A DNA stretch of 15,663 bases from Oscillospiraceae bacterium (GCA_016296565.1 JAEDJB010000035.1:1-15663), one strand, 5' to 3'; positions 1-8,248 are shown, counted from the first letter of the stretch. The notes: a model not told the origin generated them from the sequence alone. Numbers and translations are program-made.

Positions 1-953
1 GAGAGGTATTCGCCCTCCAGGCGGGAGGCCACCTGGGGGGTATAGCGCTGGCGGATGCCGGGTAAATTCAGGTTGGAGGAGATTACCGTCCGTTTCCCCT
101 CCACCAGCCGGGTGTTGATGACCTCGTACAAGGCCGCCTGGACGAAGGGGGTGGTGAACTCGCTGCCCAGGTCGTCCAGGATCAGCAGGTCGCAGGTAAG
201 GTACCGCCGGGTGTCCGTCTCCGCCTGGCGGGCTTCCTCCCCGGCCCGGGCAAACTTCCTGGCCTCGAACCGGGCGAAAATGTTGGCCGCCGTGTCGTAG
301 ACCACCGAGTACCCCTTCTCCGACACCACCCGGGCAATGCAGGCGGACAGGAAGGTCTTGCCCAGACCCGGGCTGCCGTTGAGAAACAGGTTTTTGTGGG
401 CGGGGGCGTCAAAAAACTCCGCGTAGCTGCGGCAGGTGGACAGGACAAACTCCATGTTCTCCCGGGGGGAGCGGTTGAAGGGCTGCCAGACCTGGCTGTC
501 GTAGTAGTCCAGCCGGAAGGTCTCGAAGGACTGCTCCCCCAAGTCCAGCAGGGAGGACAGGCTCTTGATCTGCTCCTCCTGGCACAGCTTTTTCAGGCAC
601 CGGCACATCTCCGGGCCCTTCCACCCCCGGTCGTTGCACAACGGGCACAGGGGGGCCTCGTCCAGGGCGTCCACCTGGTACCCCTCCCGGGCCAGCAGAG
701 CCGCCTGCTCGTCCTGAAGGGCCAGGTTCTCCCGGCGCAGGGCCGCCAGAGCCGCCTGCTGGTCCAGCCCCTTCCGCAGGGCAGCGGCCAGAATCCGGGG
801 GGCGGTCTGCCGCAGCTGGCGGTCGATTTCTTTGGTGCGGGGGAGCTTGGCGTAGATCTCCCGGCGGAGGGCCTCCTGCTTGTCCCGGTGGGCCTGCTGG
901 GCCTGCTTCAGCCGCAGCTCGCCCCGGGCGATGATCTCTTCGCTGTATGCCAT
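1..953 (-). CDS. DnaC/DnaI-like replicative helicase loader ATPase (3' end outside window)
   Basis: This gene reads leftward from ATG at 953-951 and is still open at base 1, so 317 residues are visible and the C-terminus is missing. The N-terminal third is charged and helical, followed by a four-cysteine cluster C103/C106/C117/C119 that probably binds zinc. An AAA+ domain follows, with Walker A GSPGLGKT (193-200), Walker B LLILDD (256-261) and a sensor-I-like ISSN at 291-294. This architecture is that of DnaC/DnaI-type proteins, which load the replicative helicase at origins or stalled forks. The start lies 3 bases after the DnaD-domain gene's stop, with an AAGGAGGG ribosome site inside that gene's last codons, so the two are translationally coupled. 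Identification as a helicase loader is secure by motif; its partner helicase is not in view. Confidence 0.9.
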   Translation of the reverse strand, partial: MAYSEEIIARGELRLKQAQQAHRDKQEALRREIYAKLPRTKEIDRQLRQTAPRILAAALRKGLDQQAALAALRRENLALQDEQAALLAREGYQVDALDEAPLCPLCNDRGWKGPEMCRCLKKLCQEEQIKSLSSLLDLGEQSFETFRLDYYDSQVWQPFNRSPRENMEFVLSTCRSYAEFFDAPAHKNLFLNGSPGLGKTFLSACIARVVSEKGYSVVYDTAANIFARFEARKFARAGEEARQAETDTRRYLTCDLLILDDLGSEFTTPFVQAALYEVINTRLVEGKRTVISSNLNLPGIRQRYTPQVASRLEGEYL

Positions 954-956
954 GGG

Positions 957-1901
957 TTATCCCTCCTTGCCGGCCCGGCGGGCCTGCTCGATCATGCGGC
1001 CGATGTCGTCCGAGGGCATGGCCGCGGGGCCCTCCTGGGGTTTGCTCTGGGGAAAGGACGGCTTCCGGCGGGCTTCCGCGGCCTGGATGGCGGCCACAGT
1101 TTTCAGCCCCTGCTGGTTCCAGCGGACCAGAATGCCGTTCATGTAGCTCCAGCGGAACTTCTCCGGGGCCAGCTGGAACACGGTGCGCTCATAGGCCAGC
1201 CGGAGCACGTCGTCGGGGAAGTCCATCTGAATCCAGGCGGTGAGGTAGTCCTCCTCCTGGGGCACCGGACCCCGGTCCCGGATGCCAAGGATGGCCATGA
1301 TCTCCATGCCCCGGGTGCCCAGCAGCTGCTGGCGGCGGAGATAGGCGTCGGCAGCGTCCAGGGTGGTGACCCCGGCCTTGTACCACTTGTACCCCTCCCG
1401 CTTGATCTGGGGCAGGGTGGGCTTCCGGCCGGGTCCGTACCGCTTGGCGGTTTTTTCCATGCACCAGCCCACCAGGGTGAGGATTACCTCCGGGGGCAAG
1501 GCGTAAAAGTCGGAAAGCTGGTAGAGGAGTTTTAAGTCGGCGGTGGACAGGACCTTGCCCAGCAGCCGCTCCACCTCGGGCACCAGCCCGGCGAAGCCTC
1601 CGCCGTTCTGGAGGGCCTGGGTGATGTCCTGGGCGGTGTACTCCGGGGGCCGGTCGTCCTCCAGCTTGGGGGCGGGGGCGTTGGTGACCGGCTGGGTGGG
1701 GTCGGCCAGCTTCATGGTGATGAGGGCCTTGTAGGCGGCCTCCAGCCGGGCCGCGTCCCACTTTAAGTCCGAGCCGTTCTTTCCCTCCAGCAGGGCTAAG
1801 TAGAGCAGGGCCGCGTCCCCGTTGTCCGCTGCCAGCAGCCGGTCCGCCGCCTTTCGGTGGAGGGAGAGAATGCTGCCGGGGAAAAACATCCCGTTGGCCA
1901 T
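957..1901 (-). CDS. DnaD-domain replication initiation protein
   Basis: The product is 314 residues. Residues about 105-190 and 198-266 look like two successive DnaD-type (DDBH2) helical repeats. The second ends in the family hallmark YMNGILVRWNQQG (253-265), close to the YxxxIxxxWxxxG consensus. DnaD proteins act in the Firmicutes primosome, bridging DnaA and origin DNA to the DnaB/DnaI helicase-loading machinery. The start at 1901 is backed by an AGGAAAGGAGGCC ribosome site seven bases upstream. The gene is immediately followed by the DnaC/DnaI-like ATPase, the usual partner, which supports the call. The C-terminal tail (about 280-314) is polar and probably disordered. Whether it is the chromosomal DnaD orthologue or a paralogue cannot be decided here, but the divergent housekeeping operon argues for a chromosomal gene. 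Confidence 0.88.
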   Translation of the reverse strand: MANGMFFPGSILSLHRKAADRLLAADNGDAALLYLALLEGKNGSDLKWDAARLEAAYKALITMKLADPTQPVTNAPAPKLEDDRPPEYTAQDITQALQNGGGFAGLVPEVERLLGKVLSTADLKLLYQLSDFYALPPEVILTLVGWCMEKTAKRYGPGRKPTLPQIKREGYKWYKAGVTTLDAADAYLRRQQLLGTRGMEIMAILGIRDRGPVPQEEDYLTAWIQMDFPDDVLRLAYERTVFQLAPEKFRWSYMNGILVRWNQQGLKTVAAIQAAEARRKPSFPQSKPQEGPAAMPSDDIGRMIEQARRAGKEG

Positions 1902-1933
1902 GACGAAGGCCTCCTTTCCTGTGGTATCCTCTT

Positions 1934-1962
1934 ATTCTACAGGAAAGCGGAGAAATTGACAA
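1934..1962 (-). promoter_or_regulatory. Sigma-A-type promoter for the dnaD-like/dnaC-like operon
   Basis: Read on the minus strand there is a -35 TTGTCA (1962-1957), a 17-base spacer and a -10 TAGAAT (1939-1934). Each hexamer matches 5 of 6 consensus positions. It lies about 33 bases ahead of the DnaD-domain start codon and faces left. Confidence 0.75.
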
Positions 1963-1984
1963 GAGAGCAGGACAAATGAGGGGA

Positions 1985-2014
1985 CTACCAAACTGTGTCG
2001 AAACATGGTATAAT
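1985..2014 (+). promoter_or_regulatory. Extended -10 promoter for the zapA to PBP operon
   Basis: A perfect TATAAT at 2009-2014 is preceded by TGG, giving an extended -10. The best -35 (CTACCA, 1985-1990, 18-base spacer) matches only 3 of 6 positions, which is typical of promoters that rely on the extended -10. The predicted transcript would carry an A-rich leader of about 45 bases before zapA. Confidence 0.7.
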
Positions 2015-2063
2015 AGCACAATCAACCATTCCAAGAAAAATACCCTCGAAGGAGGAAACAGAT

Positions 2064-2423
2064 ATGGCAAACCGGGTGACCATTCATATCCACCACCAGA
2101 CCTACCGCATCCTGGCGGAGGAGGACGAAAGCTACATCCAGCAGTGCGCCGACCTTGTGAACAAGGAGATGGACCAGGCCATGACCGGCACCACCCTCTC
2201 CATCACCGACGGGGCGGTGCTCTCCGCCCTGAACCTGGCGGACAAGTACAGCAAGGAGCGGCAGGTGTCCGACAATCTCCGGGCCCAGCTGAAGCAGGCC
2301 CTGGACGAAAATTCCCGCCTGTCCAAGGAGCTGGCGGAGCAGAAGCGGGAGGCCCGCAGAGCCGCCCGTGCGGAAAAAGCCGCCAAGACGGAGACCAAGC
2401 CGGAAACCAAGGAAAAGAAGTAA
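2064..2423 (+). CDS. zapA: ZapA-like cell division protein
   Basis: The product is 119 residues. The start at 2064 is chosen because AAGGAGG (2049-2055) sits 8 bases upstream and the ZapA family begins right there (MANRVTIHIHHQTYRI). An upstream in-frame start would add an unrelated 23-residue extension lying partly ahead of the likely transcription start. ZapA is a small cytoplasmic protein that binds FtsZ and cross-links protofilaments in the Z ring. The N-terminal part has the family's beta strand and helix with a YIQQCADLVNKEM-like segment. Residues about 65-105 form a heptad-rich coiled coil, and the last 20 residues are a lysine/glutamate-rich tail. It is first in its operon, and its stop TAA overlaps the ribosome site of the next gene. 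Confidence 0.85.
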   Translation: MANRVTIHIHHQTYRILAEEDESYIQQCADLVNKEMDQAMTGTTLSITDGAVLSALNLADKYSKERQVSDNLRAQLKQALDENSRLSKELAEQKREARRAARAEKAAKTETKPETKEKK

Positions 2424-2436
2424 GGAGGCCGCCTGC

Positions 2437-4533
2437 ATGGAGCTTCTGGCGCCGGCCGGTTCCCCCGAAGCCCTGACCGCCGCGGTCCAGGCCGGGGCGG
2501 ACGCGGTCTATCTGGGCTGCGGCCCCTTGAACGCCCGCCGCAACGCGAAGAATTTTTCCCTGGAGGACCTGGCCCAGGGGGTAGCATACTGCCACCTGCG
2601 GGGGACCAAGGTCTACCTGACCTTAAACACCCTCCTGTCCGACCGGGAGCTGCCCCTGGCCGCCGAGACCGCGGCCTTTGCCTCCCAGGCCGGGGTGGAC
2701 GCCATCCTGGTCCAGGACCTGGGGGTGGCAAAACTCCTGCGGGACACCGTGCCCGACGTGGATATCCACGCCTCCACCCAGATGACCGTCCACGACCTGG
2801 ACGGCATCAAGGCCTGCGCGGATCTGGGGATGACCCGGGTGGTGCTGTCCCGGGAGCTGTCCCGGTCCGCCATTGAGAACCTGTGCGCCAAATCTCCCCT
2901 GGAGGTGGAGATTTTCGTCCATGGGGCCCTGTGCATGTGCTACAGCGGCCAGTGCTTCCTGTCCGCTGTGCTGGGGGGCCGCAGCGGCAACCGGGGCCTG
3001 TGCGCCCAGCCCTGCCGCCTGGCCTTCCGCTGGCCGGGGGACAAGGGAAACAGCCACCCCCTGTCCTTAAAGGACATGTCTCTGGCCGGTGAGCTTCGGG
3101 AGCTGGAGGAGATGGGCGTTGCCTGCCTGAAGATAGAGGGCCGCATGAAGCGGCCGGAGTACGTTTCCGTTGTCACGGGGATCTACGCCGCCGCCCTCCG
3201 GGAGCACCGGGAACCCACCCGCCAGGAGCTGGCGGAGCTGGAAGCCGCCTTTTCCCGCCAGGGGTTCACCCAGGGCTACTACAACGACCAGAAAGGCCCC
3301 GCCATGTTCGGCACCCGGCCCGAGGGGGCCAAGGACCCGGCGGCGCTGTTTGAAAAAGCCAGGCAGACTTACACCCGGGGGGAGCACAAGCTGACCCCCG
3401 TTTGGTTTGCTGCTCAGGTGAAGAAGGACCAGCCCCTGACCGTCACCGCCTGGGACGGGGAGGGGCACACCGCCAAGGCCCAGGGACCGGTCCCCGAGGC
3501 CGCCCGCAGCCGGGCGGTCACAGAAGAGCAGATTCAGACCCAGCTGGCCAAGACCGGGGGAACCGTCTACGCCGCCCAGACCGTGGAGGCAGAGGTGGAG
3601 CCCGGCCTGTCCGTTCCTATGTCCGCCCTGAACGCCCTGCGGCGGGAGGCCCTGGCGGGGCTGGACGAAGCCCGCACGGCCCTGCCCCAGCGGCGGACCT
3701 TACCCTATACCCCGCCGGAGCGGGTGAAGGGGAAGGAGAACCCGCCCGCCTTTTCCCTGTCCTTCCGCCGGTGGGACCAGGTTTCCCGGGAAATTCTGGA
3801 CCAGGGTCCGGCCCTGGTGTATCTGCCCTGTGACGAGATCGCCGCCCATGAGGAAGCGGTGGCGGCGCTGGTGAAAGACTACCCGGCGGTAGAGTTCGGG
3901 ACTGTTCTCCCCCGGGTGGCCTGGGACCGGGAGCGGCCCCGGCTGGAACAGGAGCTGGCCGCCGCCCGGAGGGCGGGGGTGCAGTCGGCCCTGCTGGGGC
4001 ACATGGGCCAGCTTTCCCTGGCAAGGGACTACGGCCTGAGGCCCCGGGGAGACTTTGGGCTGGGGCTCACCAACAGCCTCACCGCCGGGGAGCTGGCCCG
4101 CCTGGGCTTTGCCTCCGCCGCGGTGTCCTTTGAGAGCAAGCTGGCCCAGATCCGGGACCTGAGCAAGCCCCTGGACACGGAGCTGCTGGTCTACGGCCGC
4201 CTGCCCCTGATGCTCACGGAGAACTGCATCATGAAAAACCGGGGCAAGGGCTGTCACTGTGAGGAAAATCCCCAGTCCCTCCGGGACCGGAAGGGAGAGG
4301 ACTTCCCCGTGGAAAAGGCCTGGGGCTGCCGGAACGAGCTGTTCAACGCCAAAGTCCTGTGGTTGGCGGACAAGAAAGCCGACTGGCAGCGCGCGGGGGT
4401 GACCTATGCCCGCCTGTCCTTCCTGCGGGAGAGCGCCGAAGCCTGCGCCCGGGTGTTTGCCGCCTACCGCACCGGCCAGGGAGAAGCGCCGGAAGGGTTC
4501 ACCCGGGGATTGTATTACCGCGGGGTGGAGTAA
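2437..4533 (+). CDS. U32-family protein with C-terminal DUF3656-like region (RlhA/TrhP-type RNA hydroxylation enzyme)
   Basis: The product is 698 residues. The start at 2437 is set by AAGGAGG at 2422-2428, overlapping the zapA stop; a longer in-frame reading starting at 2368 has no such site and lies inside zapA. The N-terminus MELLAPAGS and the U32 signature EIFVHGALCMCYSGQC (158-173) are clear, followed by GNRGLCAQPC (184-193). Conserved cysteines include C166, C173, C189 and C193, plus a late cluster C597/C606/C608. Characterised long U32 proteins are not proteases: E. coli RlhA makes 5-hydroxycytidine in 23S rRNA, and TrhP enzymes make 5-hydroxyuridine in tRNA with prephenate. The length and the extra region at about 380-500 favour the RlhA-like branch, but the substrate is inferred. 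It lies in the zapA-maf-mreC operon. Confidence 0.85.
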   Translation: MELLAPAGSPEALTAAVQAGADAVYLGCGPLNARRNAKNFSLEDLAQGVAYCHLRGTKVYLTLNTLLSDRELPLAAETAAFASQAGVDAILVQDLGVAKLLRDTVPDVDIHASTQMTVHDLDGIKACADLGMTRVVLSRELSRSAIENLCAKSPLEVEIFVHGALCMCYSGQCFLSAVLGGRSGNRGLCAQPCRLAFRWPGDKGNSHPLSLKDMSLAGELRELEEMGVACLKIEGRMKRPEYVSVVTGIYAAALREHREPTRQELAELEAAFSRQGFTQGYYNDQKGPAMFGTRPEGAKDPAALFEKARQTYTRGEHKLTPVWFAAQVKKDQPLTVTAWDGEGHTAKAQGPVPEAARSRAVTEEQIQTQLAKTGGTVYAAQTVEAEVEPGLSVPMSALNALRREALAGLDEARTALPQRRTLPYTPPERVKGKENPPAFSLSFRRWDQVSREILDQGPALVYLPCDEIAAHEEAVAALVKDYPAVEFGTVLPRVAWDRERPRLEQELAAARRAGVQSALLGHMGQLSLARDYGLRPRGDFGLGLTNSLTAGELARLGFASAAVSFESKLAQIRDLSKPLDTELLVYGRLPLMLTENCIMKNRGKGCHCEENPQSLRDRKGEDFPVEKAWGCRNELFNAKVLWLADKKADWQRAGVTYARLSFLRESAEACARVFAAYRTGQGEAPEGFTRGLYYRGVE

Positions 4534-4591
4534 GCCCCCGGAGAAAAAATCCCCACCCACCCAAATTCGATGGAAAAAACGGAGGAAACCG

Positions 4592-5194
4592 ATGAAAATA
4601 GTGTTAGCGTCCCAGTCTCCCCGCCGGAAAGAGCTGCTGGGGAAGATGGGACTGGAGTTTACAACCAAAGCACCGGAAATCGACGAAACCGCCCTCTCCG
4701 GCCTGCCCGCCCGGCAGCTGGTGGAGGCCCTCTCCCGGGAGAAGGCCCTGTGGGTGGCCCGACAGGAGGACCCGGAGGCCATCGTCATCGGCTCGGACAC
4801 CGTGGTGGTCCGGGACGGGGAGATTCTGGGGAAACCCGCCTCCCCCGCCCAGGCGGAGGAGATGCTCTCCTCCCTCTCCGGCCGCAGCCATGAGGTGTGC
4901 ACCGGGATCACCGTCTGCCAGGGGGACCGGGTGGTATCCCAGGTGGAGGTGACCCAGGTGACCTTCCGGACCCTCACGGCCCAGGAGATCGCCCAGTACG
5001 TCCGCACCGGGGAGCCCATGGACAAGGCCGGGGCCTACGGCATCCAGGGCCTGGGGGCTCTGCTGGTGGAGGGCATCCAGGGGGACTACAGCGCGGTGGT
5101 GGGCCTGCCCGTCTGCCGCCTGGGGCGCATTTTGCTGGACTTCGGTGTGGACTGTCTCGCCCTGTCGGCCGGGCGGGAGGAGGACGCCCTTTGA
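4592..5194 (+). CDS. maf: Maf-family nucleotide pyrophosphatase
   Basis: The product is 200 residues, the usual Maf length. The start at 4592 has GGAGGA (4581-4586) five bases upstream; an in-frame extension back to 4406 runs inside the U32 gene and is discarded. Family motifs are ASQSPRRKELL (6-16), GSDTVV with D69 (67-72), the GKP and LSGRSHEV segments (80-102), KAGAYGIQG (145-153) and GDYSAVVGLP (164-173). Maf proteins hydrolyse dTTP, UTP or modified nucleoside triphosphates to monophosphates, and overexpression in Bacillus arrests septation. Neighbouring maf to mre genes is classical in Firmicutes. Its TGA stop overlaps the TTG start of mreC, indicating coupled translation. Confidence 0.93.
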   Translation: MKIVLASQSPRRKELLGKMGLEFTTKAPEIDETALSGLPARQLVEALSREKALWVARQEDPEAIVIGSDTVVVRDGEILGKPASPAQAEEMLSSLSGRSHEVCTGITVCQGDRVVSQVEVTQVTFRTLTAQEIAQYVRTGEPMDKAGAYGIQGLGALLVEGIQGDYSAVVGLPVCRLGRILLDFGVDCLALSAGREEDAL

Positions 5195-6033
5195 AACAAC
5201 TATTCCGCCACAAGTGGATCGTGATCGCAGCCGCGGCTCTGTCTCTGAGCCTGCTGGCGGCGGCGCTGGCTTTGGTCCTGAAAGGGACCGCCGGGCCGCC
5301 CCGCAGTCTGTTGGAGACAGCGTCGCGGCCTTTTTTGCGCCTTTTTTCGGCGGCGTCGGAGCAGATCCGGCAGGTTTCTGACTATTTTCAGGGGATCGAC
5401 CGGCTCCGGGAGGAGAACGCCGCCCTGCGGCAGGAACTGGAGGAGCGGGAGAAGGAGGCCCTCACCGGCCAGCTGGCCGCGGCGGAGAACCAGCGGCTCC
5501 GGTCCCTGCTGGACTTTACCGCCGCCAGCCAGGACCTGACCCTGGAGCCGGCCTGGGTGATCGCCCGGTCCCCGGACAACTGGCAGGGGACGGTTACCAT
5601 TGACAAGGGGGCCAGCCAGGGGGTCCAGGCCGGCCAGTGCGTGATTGACGCGGGGGGCGCGCTGGTGGGCCGGGTGAAGGAGGCCGGAGGCAGCTGGGCG
5701 ACGGTCACCCTCCTCTGCGACGGGTCCTTCCAGATGGCGGGGATGGCCACGTCCTCCGGGGTTCTGGGGTCTCTGGAGGGGGACCTGTCCCTGCTGCCCC
5801 AGGGGAAGCTGAAGCTCACCTGTCTCACCAAAGAGGACCCGGTGCGGGCAGGGGAGGGGGTGGTGACCTTCGCCGCCCAGGAGAGCTACCCCTCCGGCCT
5901 GGTGGTGGGCCGGGTGACCGCCCTGGAGGAGGACCCAGGGGGTCTGACCCGGTCCGCCATCCTCACCCCGGCGGCGGACCTGGACAATCTGGGTCAGGTC
6001 TTTGTGGTCACCGCCTTTTGGGAGGATAAATAG
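5191..6033 (+). CDS. mreC: Rod shape-determining protein MreC
   Basis: The product is 280 residues if started at TTG 5191, the only start with a good ribosome site (GGGAGGAGG, 5175-5183) that also fits the family N-terminus. The alternative in-frame extension lies wholly inside maf. There is a short basic cytoplasmic end, one membrane helix at about 9-30, a coiled coil at about 55-107 (with LREENAALRQELEE), then the extracytoplasmic beta domain containing WQGTVTIDKGASQGV and a paired GLVVGRVTALEEDPGG segment. MreC is a bitopic scaffold that activates the elongation-specific PBP/RodA synthase. Its start overlaps the maf stop by three bases, and mreD follows without a gap. mreB, normally just upstream, is missing here. 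Confidence 0.92.
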   Translation: MKQLFRHKWIVIAAAALSLSLLAAALALVLKGTAGPPRSLLETASRPFLRLFSAASEQIRQVSDYFQGIDRLREENAALRQELEEREKEALTGQLAAAENQRLRSLLDFTAASQDLTLEPAWVIARSPDNWQGTVTIDKGASQGVQAGQCVIDAGGALVGRVKEAGGSWATVTLLCDGSFQMAGMATSSGVLGSLEGDLSLLPQGKLKLTCLTKEDPVRAGEGVVTFAAQESYPSGLVVGRVTALEEDPGGLTRSAILTPAADLDNLGQVFVVTAFWEDK

Positions 6034-6501
6034 ATGGGGGCGGTTCGGGGGACCCTGGCGGTGGTCCTGGCCTTTCTCCTCCAGCGGGGGCTGCTGGCCT
6101 GGTTCCCGGTGTGGGGGGTGAGCCCCTGGCTGCTGCCTTCTGTGGTGTGCCTGCTGGGACTTTCTCAGGGGCCTGACCGGGGGGCGGGGTACGGCCTGCT
6201 GGGAGGCTTTTTGTGCCTGTTTTCCGGGGCCTCCCCCTGGGTGCTGGCTCTGCTGCCTCTGGCCGGGGGTGTGGCCGGGTCGGCCTTTCCCCGGCGGAGC
6301 GGTTTTTGGGGGAACTGGCTGCGGACCGCTTCAGTGCTGGCGGGGTGGGAGGTCCTGCTGGCGCTGGGCCACTGGCTCACCGGTGCGTCTCTTGCCGCCT
6401 GCCTGCGCATTGCAGGCCCGGAGCTGCTCCTCTCCGCCGCCCTGTTCCCCCTGGCGGCTCTGCTGGTGGGCCGGGAGAAGAAGTGCGCACAAGGTTTCTG
6501 A
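6034..6501 (+). CDS. mreD: Rod shape-determining membrane protein MreD
   Basis: The product is 155 residues, almost entirely hydrophobic with several predicted membrane helices. It is rich in Leu, Gly, Ala and Trp and ends in a basic RREKK-like tail. MreD sequences are poorly conserved, so the call rests on length, membrane character and position directly between mreC and a PBP2-like gene. The ATG at 6034 abuts the mreC stop and has GGAGG (6021-6025) eight bases upstream. MreD is an integral partner of MreC in the elongasome. A palindromic repeat starts seven bases after its stop codon. Confidence 0.85.
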   Translation: MGAVRGTLAVVLAFLLQRGLLAWFPVWGVSPWLLPSVVCLLGLSQGPDRGAGYGLLGGFLCLFSGASPWVLALLPLAGGVAGSAFPRRSGFWGNWLRTASVLAGWEVLLALGHWLTGASLAACLRIAGPELLLSAALFPLAALLVGREKKCAQGF

Positions 6502-6507
6502 CCACGC

Positions 6508-6536
6508 CCTTGGCTCCCCCAGAGGGGGAGCCAAGG
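6508..6536. repeat. Solo copy of a dispersed palindrome (13-bp stem) between mreD and the PBP gene
   Basis: CCTTGGCTCCCCC (6508-6520) pairs perfectly with 6524-6536 around an AGA loop. The same palindrome core recurs at 8255-8281, and its right half recurs at the end of the element at 11736-12004. No T-tract follows, so it is not a standard terminator. It sits just before the ribosome site AAGGAGG (6544-6550) of the next gene. Confidence 0.85.
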
Positions 6537-6556
6537 AGGAAAGAAGGAGGTAATTT

Positions 6557-8248
6557 ATGCGTCTGACCCGTCTCATCCCTGCTGCCGCTTTTTTCGCCGC
6601 CCTGCTGGCGGTGTTTGCGGGCCTGCTCTGGAATCTCCAGGTGGTCTCCGGGGCGGCCTACTATGAAAAATCCCAGCGGAGCATCGCCCAGGTGGAGACG
6701 GTCCCCGCCGCCCGGGGCCACCTCCTGGACCGGAACGGGAAGGTCCTGGCCCAGGACGTGACCCAGTGGCGGGCGGACCTGGCAGAGGACTGCCCGGAGA
6801 CCGTTCTCCGCCGGCTGGCGGTCCTCTGCCAGGAGGAGGGAGTCCCCTGGTCCGGGGAGGGGTCCATCCAGCCGGTGACGTCCCGTCTCCTGGCCCGGAT
6901 CAAGGAGGAGGCCCTCACGGGGGTCACCCTGGTTCCCTCCGTTACCCGGGCGAGCAGCGGCGACCTGGCCCCCCACCTTCTGGGCCGGGTGGGGGCCATG
7001 AGCCCCCAGGAGTGGGAAACCTACCAGGACCAGGGCTATGCCATGGACGCCCTGGTGGGCAAGGACGGGGCCGAGGCGGCCTTTGAGTCCCTGCTCCACG
7101 GCATCCCCGGCACCCGGGTGGTGGAGATTGACCGGTCCGGCCAGGTCACCGGCCAGTCCTACTCTGTCACCCCCCAGCCGGGAAAGGATGTGACTCTCAC
7201 CCTGGACAAGAATATCCAGACCGCTGCCCAGAAGGCCCTGACTTCCTTCCTGGACCGGAACCCTCAGTCCTCCGGCGGCGCGGCGGTGGTGCTGGACGTG
7301 GAGGACGGCGGGGTGCTGGCCATGGTGAGCCTGCCGGGGTACGACACAGAGGATTTTTCGGCAGAGTACGAAGCCCTGTCCCAGGACCCGGACCACCCCT
7401 TCATGAACCGGGCGGTTCAGGGGCTGTACGCCCCCGGCTCCACCTTCAAGCTGGTCACCGCCGCCGCCGCTTTGGAGGAGGGCTTTCTCACCCCGGAGAC
7501 CCAGATTCTGGACACCGGCCGGTACACCTATTACAAAAGCCCCCAGCCCCAGTGCTGGCTCTACCGCCAGGAGGGCCGGACCCACGGCCTGGAGACCGTC
7601 TCCCAGGCCATTGCCGACTCCTGCAACGTGTTCTTCTACGACGCCGGCCGCCGGGTGGGCATCGGAACCCTGGATCGCTACGCCCGGGCTTTGGGCCTGG
7701 GGGTGAAGACGGGCATCGAGCTTGCCGGGGAGCAGGCGGGGGTGGTGGCCGGTCCCGCCTACACCCAGTCCATCGGGGGCACCTGGTATGAGGGCAGCGT
7801 CCTCTCCGCCGCCATCGGCCAGGAGAACAACCGCTTCACTCCCCTCCAGCTGGCCCACATGACCGCCACCCTGGTGGGCGGGGGCGAGCGGAAACAGGTG
7901 CACATTTTAAAGCAGGCGGAGGGGGAGGAACCCTGCGCCCCCGTCACCCTGGGAAAGTTGGCCCTGTCGGAGGAAAACCTGAACGCCATCAAGGAGGGGA
8001 TGCTGGCGGTGACCCAGAGCGGGTCCCTGGCCGGGGCTTTTCGCTCTCTGCCGGTGACCGCCGGGGCCAAGACCGGCTCGGCCCAGGTCACCGGGGAGGA
8101 GACCTCCAACGCGGTGCTGGTGTGCTTTGCCCCCTATGAGGACCCCCAGATCGCCCTGGCTCTGGTGGCCGAGCAGGGGGGCAGCGGCAGCGGGCTGGGA
8201 CCCGTCGCCGCCGCCATCATCCAGGCCTGGGCGGAGGGGGAGAAGTAA
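6557..8248 (+). CDS. mrdA: Class B penicillin-binding protein (PBP2/MrdA type peptidoglycan transpeptidase)
   Basis: The product is 563 residues, somewhat short for PBP2. A single N-terminal membrane anchor (about 5-27) is followed by the PBP dimerisation region, which has the R-G-x-(I/L)-x-D-R-N-G signature (ARGHLLDRNGKVLA, about 52-65). The transpeptidase domain has all three active-site motifs: STFK with nucleophile S295, S355-C356-N357 as SxN, and K505-T506-G507. It cross-links peptidoglycan during lateral wall growth, working with MreC/MreD and RodA. The start has AAGGAGG (6544-6550) six bases upstream. Position after mreCD supports the elongation class over the sporulation or division class. 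It is flanked on both sides by the same palindromic repeat, and a terminator ends the operon after it. Confidence 0.92.
   Translation: MRLTRLIPAAAFFAALLAVFAGLLWNLQVVSGAAYYEKSQRSIAQVETVPAARGHLLDRNGKVLAQDVTQWRADLAEDCPETVLRRLAVLCQEEGVPWSGEGSIQPVTSRLLARIKEEALTGVTLVPSVTRASSGDLAPHLLGRVGAMSPQEWETYQDQGYAMDALVGKDGAEAAFESLLHGIPGTRVVEIDRSGQVTGQSYSVTPQPGKDVTLTLDKNIQTAAQKALTSFLDRNPQSSGGAAVVLDVEDGGVLAMVSLPGYDTEDFSAEYEALSQDPDHPFMNRAVQGLYAPGSTFKLVTAAAALEEGFLTPETQILDTGRYTYYKSPQPQCWLYRQEGRTHGLETVSQAIADSCNVFFYDAGRRVGIGTLDRYARALGLGVKTGIELAGEQAGVVAGPAYTQSIGGTWYEGSVLSAAIGQENNRFTPLQLAHMTATLVGGGERKQVHILKQAEGEEPCAPVTLGKLALSEENLNAIKEGMLAVTQSGSLAGAFRSLPVTAGAKTGSAQVTGEETSNAVLVCFAPYEDPQIALALVAEQGGSGSGLGPVAAAIIQAWAEGEK

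Noticed and set aside
396..1535. 379-codon plus-strand open frame opposite the DnaC/DnaD-like genes
   Set aside because: Its translation is a Gly/Leu/Val-rich shadow with no family motif, while the minus strand shows Walker motifs, DnaD repeats, ribosome sites and a promoter.
1956..1961. Perfect TTGACA on the plus strand as the zapA -35
   Set aside because: It lies 47 bases before the TATAAT at 2009, far outside the normal spacing, and no -10 sits 16-18 bases after it.
3700..5025. 441-codon minus-strand open frame opposite the U32 and maf genes
   Set aside because: It has no ribosome site or motif. It is a by-product of high GC content opposite well-supported genes.
6377..7903. 508-codon minus-strand open frame opposite mreD and the PBP gene
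   Set aside because: It crosses the intergenic palindrome and lacks motifs, while the opposite strand has all three PBP active-site motifs.
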